Shown: one piece after another, positions 1 to 7,311 of the stretch
How the letters are laid out: every line of letters begins with the position of its first letter
Numbering within the stretch: position 1 is the stretch's first letter
Assembly: GCA_002311335.1 (NCBI GenBank)
Contig: DBZX01000071.1
Location: 16,591 to 29,487 of the forward strand
Length of the DNA: 12,897 bases
Direction of reading: 5' to 3'
Source of the DNA: a bacterium UBP10_UBA1149
Lineage (GTDB): Bacteria > Desulfobacterota > Binatia > UBA1149
Notes under the pieces: model-generated
Seen by the model: the letters and a program-made list of their open reading frames with translations, nothing else
Told to the model about the DNA's origin: nothing
Database searches by the model: none
Position numbers and translations under genes: made by a program

Positions 1-1
1 G

Positions 2-1174
2 ATTTTTATCGTGGCGTCGTTCGCTTATACGCCCGCGGCGGAGGGAATGTCGGAAGTCGTGGTGGAAAAGGCGCTGCGCGTGAGGGCTGCCGGCGACGCG
101 GTGCTCATCGACATGCGCGATCCGCGTATGAAGTTGGTCACGCGCTATCTCTTTTTGATTTTCCTTTTCTTCTTCGTACGCAGTCCGCGGGAGATCACAG
201 TGGTAATGGCAACCGTGGTTGCCTGCTTGGTAATGACCTACTTCAGCATCAGCGCAGAAGCCGGGCCATTCGGTTGGGGTACCGGTCGGGTAAGGGTACT
301 TGGCGACATCGGCACCGCTCTTTACACCGGGCGCAACCCGAACAAGCTCGCCTACTTTGCCCTTTTCTGTCTCGCACTTACCTGGTACTACCGCAGCGAG
401 GTAAAGCACTGGTTCGGGCGGGTACTGTGGGTCGTGGCCGTCGTGATTCCGATCATAATTATTCCCCTTACCGCTTCGCGCAGCGGGGTGCTCAATCTCC
501 TGCTTTTCCTGACCATTGTATCGATGGAAGGACGTTTCGGCCTCAGGCGCGTGGTGGGCATGACAGTGGCCTCGCTGGCCCTGCTGCTGCAATTCGGTTT
601 CCAGGTGAATCTGGTCGGCGCGATATTGCCCGAAGAGGTCGCGATCAGGCTGACCCAGTTTCGCGCCAGTCCCGAGGCTCTTGCCGAGGGTCAGATCGCC
701 CGTGGATCATTCGAAAAACGCGGTCAGAATCTCGTATCGACCCTGGCCATGATTCCCCGGCACCCGGTTTTCGGCGTGGGTCTGGGTAATTTTGCAACCG
801 AGCGTGCTGCCGTAGATCCCTACGGAGAGTCCGCGCCTCCTCACAATTCTTATCTCTGGGCGACAGTCGAGGGGGGGCTGGTAGTCCTTATCCTGTACCT
901 CTATGCTTTCGTTAGCCTTTTCAGGAGGCTGCGGGTACTGCGGCGCGAGTACGCCGAGGGCGCCTATGCTCCAGTGGGTATGAAGTGGGCTGTCGATGCC
1001 ATGCACACTTCGCTCATCGGTTTCGTGGTATTCTGCGTGTTCGCGGACATGTGGGTGAACATCGTTTTTTACATCATAGTTGGCTTGTGCCTGAGTCTTA
1101 TCAGGCTGCACGAGTACTACCGTGAAACGGGAACGGTCCCCGGTGGCCGGGCAACGGTTGCCTTGGCTACCTGA
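2..1174 (+). CDS. O-antigen ligase / polymerase family membrane protein (5' truncated by window edge)
   Basis: Polytopic inner-membrane protein of the O-antigen ligase/polymerase (Wzy_C) family. It would join lipid-linked glycan chains to each other or to an acceptor on the periplasmic side. The frame is open to the window edge. The first usable start is GTG at 11, but only about 8 hydrophobic segments are seen and family members usually have 10-14, so the true start is probably upstream. Counting from the GTG: an N-terminal pair of helices (about 43-80), a loop, then RNPNKLAYF (about 108-116) opening the Wzy_C region. LTASRSG (about 152-158) matches the family's L-T-x-S-R-x-G signature. A large periplasmic loop (about 206-282) contains HPVFGVGLGNF and PPHNSYL (276-282, His278), the typical PHN motif. 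Two or three helices close the protein. Family assignment is firm; ligase versus polymerase cannot be decided from sequence. The next gene starts 8 nt after the stop. Confidence 0.88.
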   Translation: MFIVASFAYTPAAEGMSEVVVEKALRVRAAGDAVLIDMRDPRMKLVTRYLFLIFLFFFVRSPREITVVMATVVACLVMTYFSISAEAGPFGWGTGRVRVLGDIGTALYTGRNPNKLAYFALFCLALTWYYRSEVKHWFGRVLWVVAVVIPIIIIPLTASRSGVLNLLLFLTIVSMEGRFGLRRVVGMTVASLALLLQFGFQVNLVGAILPEEVAIRLTQFRASPEALAEGQIARGSFEKRGQNLVSTLAMIPRHPVFGVGLGNFATERAAVDPYGESAPPHNSYLWATVEGGLVVLILYLYAFVSLFRRLRVLRREYAEGAYAPVGMKWAVDAMHTSLIGFVVFCVFADMWVNIVFYIIVGLCLSLIRLHEYYRETGTVPGGRATVALAT

Positions 1175-1182
1175 TTAAACTT

Positions 1183-2508
1183 ATGCGTCGCCTGGCCTAC
1201 CTCTTTCCGGCGTTTCCGGTCCTACACCAGACCTTTACCCTGGGTGAGGTGCTCGGGCTGAAGCGACGTGGCTATGATCTGCGTCTGGTTTCCCTGAAGC
1301 CAAGAAGCAAGGGCCAGCAACAGCCCGAAGCTCTTCCGCTGATTGAAGAGACCGCTTACTGCCCGCGAATCCTGGCGCCGGCTATGCTCGCAGCAACCCT
1401 GCGGGCATTCACTTCGCGACCGTTCAAAGCGCTGGGCCTGGTCGGCTATGTGTTCACGACCTGGAGAGACGTGCCAGAGCGCGTCGTGGGCGACGGCGGG
1501 GGTGGAAGCACGATGGGGATTCAAGAACGCGTAGACGCGTTTTTGAAGAGCAACGACCTGCTCTACCTGCTGCGTTCTTTTGCCATGTTGCCCTACGCTT
1601 TCTACCTCGCCGAGCTTTTCGAGAGAGAGGGCATAGAACACGTGCACGCGCACTGGGCTACCTATCCCACCACGGTGGCCATGCTCGTACGCAGGTGGAG
1701 CGGGATTCCTTACAGCTTCACGGCCCACGCCTACGACATCCACATGGTGGCCAGGCTGCTACCCGAGAAGATCAGGTCGGCTGAGTTTGTGGTCACCTGC
1801 GCGAGTGTGAACGCAAACTACCTCGCGTCGATGGTAGCCCGGGATGAGTCCGACAAGATCCACGTGAATTACCACGGCGCGGACCTCGAACGTTTCAGTG
1901 TGGCCAGGAAGGAAGAGCACGAGGGCTTCAGGGTGATGACCTGCGGCAGCCTCGAAGAATACAAGGGAATCCACTACCTGTTCGACGCCATCGCCGTTTT
2001 GGCGCAGCGCGGCATAAGCGTGAGCTGCGACGTGGCCGGCGGCGGCCCACAGCGAGCGTTTCTCGAAAAAAGAGCCGCAGAGCTTGGAATTTCTGCTCGT
2101 GTGACCTTCCATGGCTATATTGATCATGACCGATTGGCGGGGCTCTACGGGGCTGCCGATATTTTTGTCCTTCCCAGTATCGTGCTCGGGCGCTACGGTA
2201 AACAGGACGTGATTCCCAACGTACTGGCAGAGGCGATGGCCACGGGCCTTCCGGTTATCGGGTCTAATATATCGGGCGTGCCCGAGCTCATCGACGACGG
2301 TGTAGACGGGATCCTCGTTGAGCAACGAGACAGCGTGGGACTGGCCGATGCCATCGCGCGCCTGCACGGGGACGCAGGCCTGGCTGCGCGCATTGGTTCG
2401 GCGGCGAGAAAGAAAGTAGAAGATATCTGGGACAGGAATAAAAACCTCGTTGAACTGGGGGCGATTATCAACAGCTATCTGCGGTCCGGCGAGACGAGCG
2501 GATTGTGA
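1183..2508 (+). CDS. GT4 family glycosyltransferase (WcaL-like)
   Basis: Retaining GT-B fold glycosyltransferase, 441 aa, predicted to add a sugar to the lipid-linked glycan on the cytoplasmic membrane face. The N-terminal domain opens with YLFPAFPVLHQTFTLGEV, the pattern seen in WcaL-type colanic acid transferases. HVHAHWATYPTT and SFTAHAYDIH follow (about 155-187). The C-terminal donor-binding domain has GSLEEYKGIHYL (about 251-262), a GGGP loop (about 285-288) and the Asp342-x7-Glu350 version of the E-x7-E motif (DVIPNVLAE). Asp at the first position is, from memory, usual in the WcaL-like branch and so not a defect. ATG at 1183 gives the expected N-terminus; no clear Shine-Dalgarno is seen, so translation may be coupled to the gene 8 nt upstream. 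Residues about 95-130, including a Gly-rich stretch (GDGGGGS), form a variable linker. The donor and acceptor sugars are unknown. Confidence 0.93.
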   Translation: MRRLAYLFPAFPVLHQTFTLGEVLGLKRRGYDLRLVSLKPRSKGQQQPEALPLIEETAYCPRILAPAMLAATLRAFTSRPFKALGLVGYVFTTWRDVPERVVGDGGGGSTMGIQERVDAFLKSNDLLYLLRSFAMLPYAFYLAELFEREGIEHVHAHWATYPTTVAMLVRRWSGIPYSFTAHAYDIHMVARLLPEKIRSAEFVVTCASVNANYLASMVARDESDKIHVNYHGADLERFSVARKEEHEGFRVMTCGSLEEYKGIHYLFDAIAVLAQRGISVSCDVAGGGPQRAFLEKRAAELGISARVTFHGYIDHDRLAGLYGAADIFVLPSIVLGRYGKQDVIPNVLAEAMATGLPVIGSNISGVPELIDDGVDGILVEQRDSVGLADAIARLHGDAGLAARIGSAARKKVEDIWDRNKNLVELGAIINSYLRSGETSGL

Positions 2509-3677
2509 GCGACAGCAGGCTGAAAGAATTTCTCCCTTTCCACCGCCCGTACCTCGGGGACGAGGAGATCGCCGAGGTGGTTGATACCCTGAAGTCAGGG
2601 TGGCTCACGATGGGGCCGAAGACCGTGCGTTTCGAGGAAAAATTTGCTCAGGTGGCTGGCGTTCGCCACGCCGTCGCGGTCTCTTCGTGCACGGCAGCGC
2701 TTCATATAGCCATGGTGGCCGGTGAGCTCGGAGAGGGCGACGAAGTCATAACCAGCCCCTATACCTTTCCCTCGACCATCTCGAGTATTCTCCAGGCCGG
2801 CGCCAGGCCGGTTCTCGTGGACACCTTGGAGGATTCTCCCAACATAAACCCCGCGCTCGTGGCTCGGAGCTGCAATGATGCCACGCGGGTCATCCTGCCC
2901 ATACACATCGCCGGTGTGCCCTGCGACATGGCCGCGATCAGCGAGCTCGCCGAGAACTGCGGTGCCTGGGTGCTGCAGGATGCGGCCCACGCCCTGGGCA
3001 CCGAGTACCGGGGTGCCCCGGTTGGTGGCCTCGGCCGGGTATCGGCTTACAGCCTCTACGCCGGCAAGAATATCACCACCGGGGAGGGAGGCGTGCTGGC
3101 TACCGACGATGAGGAGATGGCCGACGCGGCGCGCATGATCCGGCTTCACGGTATCTCGCGGGACGCGTGGAAACGCTATTCGGCCGAGGGGAGCTGGTAC
3201 TACGAAGTTTCGCGGCAGGGCTTCAAGTACAACATGACCGACATCAACGCGGCCATAGGCCTTCACCAGCTTGACCGACTGCAGGGGTTCCAGGAAAGGC
3301 GCGTTGAACTGGCGAGGCTTTACACCGAGCTGCTCGAAGGTCTGCCGGGCATCATTACGCCGGCGCCCTGTACCGAAGGCGTGTCGGCGTGGCACCTGTA
3401 CATCATGAGGCTCAAGCCCGTAGAACTGCGCTGCTCGCGGAACGATTTCATCGACATGCTCAAGGCCGACAACATAGGTACCAGTGTCCATTTTATTCCT
3501 GCCCACTACCACCCGTGGTTCCAGGAAAAGCTCGGTCTCAGCCGCGACAGTTTCAAGAATGCCTCGAATCTGTTCGAGACGTCGATTTCGTTGCCGTTCT
3601 TTCCTACGATGACTGACGATGACGTCGCCGCGGTGGTCAACAGTGTCAAGAGAATAGCAGGGGAGCAGCGGGCATGA
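2505..3677 (+). CDS. DegT/DnrJ/EryC1/StrS family PLP-dependent sugar aminotransferase
   Basis: Fold-type I PLP aminotransferase that would transfer an amino group, usually from glutamate, to a keto-sugar nucleotide. The 390 aa length is normal for the family. Visible signatures are SGWLTMGPKT near the N-terminus, SSCTAALH (60-67) for the phosphate-binding region, TSPYTFPST (83-91), QDAAHALG (158-165) with Asp159 contacting the pyridine nitrogen, and SLYAGKNITTGEGG (183-196) with Lys188 as the Schiff-base lysine. FKYNMTDINAAIG and a late HYHPWF motif match the ArnB/PglE-type subgroup. The GTG start overlaps the upstream TGA by 4 nt (GTGA), and the stop overlaps the next ATG by 4 nt, so it is translationally coupled on both sides. 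It sits directly before the phosphoglycosyl transferase, as aminotransferases often do in amino-sugar glycan loci. Ketosugar substrate and amino position (C3 or C4) cannot be told. A long antisense ORF here is a composition shadow. Confidence 0.95.
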   Translation: MSDSRLKEFLPFHRPYLGDEEIAEVVDTLKSGWLTMGPKTVRFEEKFAQVAGVRHAVAVSSCTAALHIAMVAGELGEGDEVITSPYTFPSTISSILQAGARPVLVDTLEDSPNINPALVARSCNDATRVILPIHIAGVPCDMAAISELAENCGAWVLQDAAHALGTEYRGAPVGGLGRVSAYSLYAGKNITTGEGGVLATDDEEMADAARMIRLHGISRDAWKRYSAEGSWYYEVSRQGFKYNMTDINAAIGLHQLDRLQGFQERRVELARLYTELLEGLPGIITPAPCTEGVSAWHLYIMRLKPVELRCSRNDFIDMLKADNIGTSVHFIPAHYHPWFQEKLGLSRDSFKNASNLFETSISLPFFPTMTDDDVAAVVNSVKRIAGEQRA

Positions 3678-5095
3678 AGAACGCCGCGTCCATAGGAAAG
3701 CGGGCAATCGACTTGTTCTTCTGTCTGCTTGGACTGCTGATGTTGTCGCCGCTGCTGCTGGTGATAGCCGCGTTCGTAAAACTAGATACCCGTGGCCCTG
3801 TTTTTTATCGCCAGGAACGAAGTGGCCAGGGCGGCCAGCCCTTCTGGATTTTCAAGTTCAGGACGATGGTCGTGGGCGCTTATCGTAGCGGCGCAAGGCT
3901 GACCGTTAAGCGAGATCCCCGCGTTACCCGGGTGGGACATGTCCTGCGCTGGACGAAGCTGGACGAGCTGCCGCAACTCTTCAATGTCTTTGTGGGTGAC
4001 ATGTCGCTCGTCGGCCCGCGTCCAGAAGACCCCTACTTCGTAAACTTCTATTCCACCGAACAGCGGGGTGTGCTCGACGTGAAGCCGGGCATGATAGGGC
4101 CCAGCCAGATGGACGGGCGTGACGAGACCGACGAGTACCCCGACAGCACCGTTGATACCGAGTCCTACTACATCGAACACTTACTGCCTGGGAAACTGGC
4201 GCGCGACCTTGACTACGTGCGCAATTTTTCGGTTGCCGGTGATCTCGGTTTTCTGCTGGTCGGGGTATTCAAGCTCGCGCTGAGCCAGTTGAAGGTGGGG
4301 TTTTTCGCTCGTAACCGCAGCCGCATTTACATGGCGTTGGGCGACCTGCTGCTGGTGATCCTGGCCTATATCTTCGCCAACCTGTTGAAGATGGACTGGG
4401 TGCTCGAAGATCGGTCGATGCCTTACATAGGGGTTACCCTGCTGTGGATCACGGTGTTGCGGCCGCCGGTTTTTGTCTACTTCGGTCTCTACCAGCGGGC
4501 GGTGGAGAGGTTTTCCCGTCGTGACTTCGCGGCCATCATAAAGGCGGTCAGCGTGGGCTCAGCGCTCATCGTGGCTGCCGATTACTTTTCGGGTTTTCGC
4601 GGGCATTCGCGGGCCATTTTCCTGATAGACTGGATGCTGGTCGTTTTTATGTTGACGATCAGTCGTTATCTCATGCAGGCCTTCCGGGCCGGCGGTGCTA
4701 CTGACGGCTGGACCGGGCCGATGGTCAACGTTCTCGTTGCTGGATCGGGGCACGGGGCGGACAACATACTGCGGGCGCTGCTTGAAGATCCGGAGTCACG
4801 TTATATGCCCATGGGAATCATAGACCACGAGCCCGACAGCTGGGGCGGCCTCATACACGGGGTAAGGGTCATTGGCGGCGCGTCCGACATGGCCATGGCC
4901 GCGAGCACTCACCAGGTTAAACTGGTGCTGGTTTCGTTGGCCGACCTCAGTCCGACCGAGGTGCGCGATATTACCGAGGCCTGCAAGGCGATAGGAATCC
5001 CTTACCGGCTGCTGCCGGCTCTTTCCGGGCTGCTCGAACAGATGGATACCGGCATCCTCGATGCGATTACCGCGGTAAGGGAGAGAGAAGCGTGA
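3674..5095 (+). CDS. Monotopic phosphoglycosyl transferase fused to a C-terminal 4-TM + Rossmann (CoA_binding_3-like) region
   Basis: 473 aa. Residues 1 to about 205 are a complete small (PglC-like) bacterial sugar transferase that would move a sugar-1-phosphate from a nucleotide sugar to undecaprenyl phosphate. Evidence: an N-terminal re-entrant hydrophobic helix (12-34) with Ser25-Pro26, RQERSG, KFRTM (61-65), the catalytic Asp97-Glu98 in TKLDELPQL, GDMSLVGPRPE (108-118) and KPGMIGPSQ. Residues about 216-336 form four hydrophobic segments (about 216-236, 250-272, 286-305, 313-334), the last with a conserved-looking LIDWML...SRYLMQAF pattern. Residues about 350-470 form a Rossmann-like domain: VLVAGSGHGADN (353-364), MGIIDHEPDSWGG, IHGVRVIGG. 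This second half resembles the N-terminal half of WbpM/PglF dehydratases and of WbaP/WcaJ enzymes. In those, as known, it precedes the catalytic domain; here it follows. No WbpM-type catalytic SDR is fused. An AGGGGAG ribosome site lies at 3659-3665. ATGA overlaps the aminotransferase stop. Confidence 0.92.
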   Translation: MKNAASIGKRAIDLFFCLLGLLMLSPLLLVIAAFVKLDTRGPVFYRQERSGQGGQPFWIFKFRTMVVGAYRSGARLTVKRDPRVTRVGHVLRWTKLDELPQLFNVFVGDMSLVGPRPEDPYFVNFYSTEQRGVLDVKPGMIGPSQMDGRDETDEYPDSTVDTESYYIEHLLPGKLARDLDYVRNFSVAGDLGFLLVGVFKLALSQLKVGFFARNRSRIYMALGDLLLVILAYIFANLLKMDWVLEDRSMPYIGVTLLWITVLRPPVFVYFGLYQRAVERFSRRDFAAIIKAVSVGSALIVAADYFSGFRGHSRAIFLIDWMLVVFMLTISRYLMQAFRAGGATDGWTGPMVNVLVAGSGHGADNILRALLEDPESRYMPMGIIDHEPDSWGGLIHGVRVIGGASDMAMAASTHQVKLVLVSLADLSPTEVRDITEACKAIGIPYRLLPALSGLLEQMDTGILDAITAVREREA

Positions 5096-6189
5096 CCGAA
5101 AGCAATGTAACTGCGGGGGAAGTTTTGAGTCCCGGAGATATGGTCCTGGTAACCGGTGGAGCCGGTTACGTGGGTAGTCACCTGGTAAGGATGCTGCTCG
5201 CCAAGGGCTACAGGGTTCGCGTGCTTGACTGTTTTCTTTACGGTGACATGGGGCTCAAGGATTGCTACTCGAACCCGCGCCTGGAAGTTCTTCGCGGTGA
5301 TATATGCAATATTCGCGACCTGATTCGCTGTATGCGCGGCGTGCGTGCTGTCATTGCCCTGGCGGCCCTGGTCGGCGACGGTGCCTGCGAGCTGGACCAC
5401 GAAGAGACCCTGGCGATCAACGTGGAGTCGACCAAGCTTCTGAGCCAGGTGGTTCGCCTGGCCCCCGAGGTCAAGCGGGTCGTGTTCGCTTCGTCGTGCA
5501 GCGTGTACGGGGCCAACGAGGGATTGGTTCTCAACGAGGGCTCGGTTCTGAACCCGGTTTCGTTCTACGCCCGTAGCCGAATCGTTTCGGAAGGAATACT
5601 CAACTCCGAACTCGAAGATTGCTCAGTGGTGACGCTGAGGCTTGGCACCGTCTTTGGTACTTCGCCGAGGATGAGGTTGGACCTGATGGTCAACACCATG
5701 ACAGCGCGGGCGCTTTCGGGTGGCAAGGTGACCGTGATGGGTGGCGAAGCGTGGCGACCCCATGTGCACGTACAGGATGTGGCGAGAGCTTTTCTTGCGG
5801 CCGCAGAAGCCCCGTCCGAAGAAGTATCGGGAGAGATCTTCAACGTTGGAGGCAACTCCCAGAATCACACCATCGGCGAGACCGCCGACATCGTAGCCGC
5901 GGCACTCCCTGACCTGGGCATCGCGGTGGAGCACGTAGCCGCGGTCGACGACCTGCGGAGTTACAAGGTCAGTTTTGACAAGATCGAGTACGTCTTGAAG
6001 TTCAAGCCCAAGTACTCGGTACAACGGGGCGTTGAACAGCTGAGGGGCTTGCTGTCAGGTGGGGCTCTTGAAGTCGACGACCCGGTCTACTCCAACCTCA
6101 TTTATCTCAGGCAGTACGGCTTCGGGGGCAAACGCGTAGACCTCGAAGGCGAGGGCGAAGGCAGCAAGGAGATCGCCGAGTCGGCATAG
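5092..6189 (+). CDS. Extended SDR NAD-dependent nucleotide-sugar epimerase/dehydratase, YxxxK altered to YxxxR
   Basis: Cytoplasmic extended short-chain dehydrogenase/reductase, 365 aa. It would epimerise, dehydrate or reduce a nucleotide sugar using bound NAD(P). VTGGAGYVGSH (20-30) is the glycine-rich cofactor loop, Asp46 ends beta-2, GDI (69-71) follows, then ALAALVGD (89-96) and FASSCSVYG (132-140) with the catalytic Ser region. The active-site motif reads Y159-A-R-S-R163: the DNA at 5578-5580 is CGA, so the usual catalytic Lys is Arg. RPHVHVQDVARAFLAA and FNVGGNSQNHTIGE are normal substrate-binding and C-terminal signatures. The GTG start overlaps the previous TGA by 4 nt, with AAGGGAG at 5077-5083. 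An internal ATG at 5140 would remove only 16 poorly conserved residues and is a possible alternative. It follows a protein carrying a dehydratase-like N-terminal region but is not a WbpM-type SDR itself. Substrate unknown; activity uncertain because of the Lys-to-Arg change. Confidence 0.92.
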   Translation: MTESNVTAGEVLSPGDMVLVTGGAGYVGSHLVRMLLAKGYRVRVLDCFLYGDMGLKDCYSNPRLEVLRGDICNIRDLIRCMRGVRAVIALAALVGDGACELDHEETLAINVESTKLLSQVVRLAPEVKRVVFASSCSVYGANEGLVLNEGSVLNPVSFYARSRIVSEGILNSELEDCSVVTLRLGTVFGTSPRMRLDLMVNTMTARALSGGKVTVMGGEAWRPHVHVQDVARAFLAAAEAPSEEVSGEIFNVGGNSQNHTIGETADIVAAALPDLGIAVEHVAAVDDLRSYKVSFDKIEYVLKFKPKYSVQRGVEQLRGLLSGGALEVDDPVYSNLIYLRQYGFGGKRVDLEGEGEGSKEIAESA

Positions 6190-6264
6190 CAGGTTTCTGC
6201 CGTTGGCCACCTCCGCAACGGTGAACGCTCGGCTGACCGGGCAGGAATACACTCGGGATATTCA
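6190..6264. other. 75-nt intergenic gap in the operon
   Basis: The longest gap between genes in the window. It holds a 6-bp inverted repeat, CCGTTG (6200-6205) and CAACGG (6216-6221), with a 10-nt loop. There is no T-tract after it, so it is not a convincing intrinsic terminator. A weak GGGA ribosome site (6255-6258) stands 6 nt before the ATG at 6265. No promoter with both elements at proper spacing is visible. It may mark the join between two sub-blocks of the locus. Confidence 0.4.
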
Positions 6265-7311
6265 ATGGAGCGATCGTCCAGCGCCAGGGTCGGCTTGGTA
6301 GGAGCCGGCATCATCTCGGGTGTACACGTACCCTACATTCGTAAAGCCGGTGCCGACGTTGTCGCGATAGCCGATGCTGATCTTGGTGCCGCTAATGATC
6401 TCGCCGATCGTTTTGACGTGCAGAGAACTTACGCCGATGCGGGTTCGATGCTCGCGGCGGAAGAACTCGACGTCGTCCACGTCTTGACGCCGCCGCATAC
6501 CCACGCCGAGGTCGCGGTAAGCGCGCTGGAGGCCGGTGTGCACGTGGTGGTGGAAAAACCAGCCGCGGTATCGGTAGAAGAAGTTAACCGCATGGTCTCC
6601 GCCGCCGACAAGGCTGGTCGAATGCTTTGCGTTGATCACAATCGGCTGTTTGACCCCGTCATGCTCGAAGCCCGGCGGCTCGTTGCAGACGGTGTGCTCG
6701 GTGACCTCGTGGGCGTGGAGAGCTACCAGGCCGGTCACGCGAGCGAGCGAGCCTGGCTATCCCAGCTCACGGGTGGGGGCCTGGGCGACCTGCTTCCACA
6801 CCCGCTGTACCTGCAACTGGCTTTCCTGGGGCCGGTCGATGAACTCCAGGCCTGGGCTTTTGATCGCAGGGATGAAAAAGGCCCGCGCGAGCTGCGCGTG
6901 CTGATGAAATCAGGTGACGTGAGTGGGATGTTGACCATTTCGATGAACGCCCACCCGCAGAGCAACACGCTCAGGCTTTACGGAACGCGAATGACCGTGG
7001 ACGTGAACCTGAACAACATGACCATCATCAGGCGTGTCGTCCGCAACGTACCAAAGCTGATTGGTAAGTCCCTACCCAATCTCGAAGAGGCCTGGCAGCT
7101 GTTTTCGCAGACGGGGCGCAGTACGGTCGAATTCCTGACCGGGAAAACCAGGTTCTATCCCGGTATGGGAAATCTCCTGTCTCGCTTTTATTCCGCCGTG
7201 GACGAGGGCGGTGAGTCGCCGGTGAGCGTGGATGAAGCCCGCGCAGTGGTCGATGTCACGCAGCAGATCTGGGCGGCGATAGCCAAAGACGGCGACGGGG
7301 CTGACCGGTGA
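6265..7311 (+). CDS. Gfo/Idh/MocA family NAD(P)-dependent sugar oxidoreductase
   Basis: Soluble dehydrogenase, 348 aa, the normal length for the family, oxidising or reducing a hydroxyl/keto group on a sugar or nucleotide sugar. The N-terminal Rossmann domain shows VGLVGAGIISGVH (9-21), Asp37 at the end of beta-2 (AIADAD, suggesting NAD preference), LTPPHTHAEVA (74-84) and the family signature EKP (97-99) with Lys98. The C-terminal domain has GGGLGDLLPH (170-179), where Asp175 and His179 fit the catalytic D-x3-H motif. The ATG at 6265 puts the Rossmann strand eight residues in, as expected. It follows a 75-nt gap and overlaps the next SDR gene by 4 nt (GTGA), so the two are probably made in equal amounts and may act in sequence. 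With the aminotransferase upstream, a role like WbpB in making a keto intermediate for amination is possible, but this is inference. Confidence 0.93.
   Translation: MERSSSARVGLVGAGIISGVHVPYIRKAGADVVAIADADLGAANDLADRFDVQRTYADAGSMLAAEELDVVHVLTPPHTHAEVAVSALEAGVHVVVEKPAAVSVEEVNRMVSAADKAGRMLCVDHNRLFDPVMLEARRLVADGVLGDLVGVESYQAGHASERAWLSQLTGGGLGDLLPHPLYLQLAFLGPVDELQAWAFDRRDEKGPRELRVLMKSGDVSGMLTISMNAHPQSNTLRLYGTRMTVDVNLNNMTIIRRVVRNVPKLIGKSLPNLEEAWQLFSQTGRSTVEFLTGKTRFYPGMGNLLSRFYSAVDEGGESPVSVDEARAVVDVTQQIWAAIAKDGDGADR

Noticed and set aside
274..789. 171-codon + strand frame inside the ligase gene
   Set aside because: An Arg/Ser/Gly-rich shadow in another frame of the Wzy_C-type membrane protein, with no membrane segments or motifs of its own.
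2206..2232. Apparent loss of the first Glu of the E-x7-E motif in the first glycosyltransferase
   Set aside because: Asp at that position (Asp342-x7-Glu350) is, as far as I recall, normal in the WcaL-like branch of GT4, so it is not a defect.
2792..2811. 9-bp direct repeat CCAGGCCGG with 11-bp spacing
   Set aside because: It lies inside conserved aminotransferase codons (LQAGARPV) and fits high-GC codon use. Unlike the repeat at 9520 it does not touch a gene boundary.
2595..3707. 370-codon antisense open frame opposite the aminotransferase gene
   Set aside because: The + strand frame has every DegT signature including the PLP lysine. The antisense translation shows no recognisable domain and is a GC-rich codon shadow.
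3674..6189. Idea that the phosphoglycosyl transferase C-terminal region and the next SDR are one split WbpM/PglF dehydratase
   Set aside because: The downstream SDR has the TGGAGYVG loop and Y-x3-R active site of ordinary extended epimerases, not the WbpM-type catalytic domain. The junction is a clean GTGA overlap with its own ribosome site.
6198..6223. Possible intrinsic terminator between the YxxxR SDR and the Gfo/Idh gene
   Set aside because: The stem is only 6 bp with a 10-nt loop and no T-tract follows.
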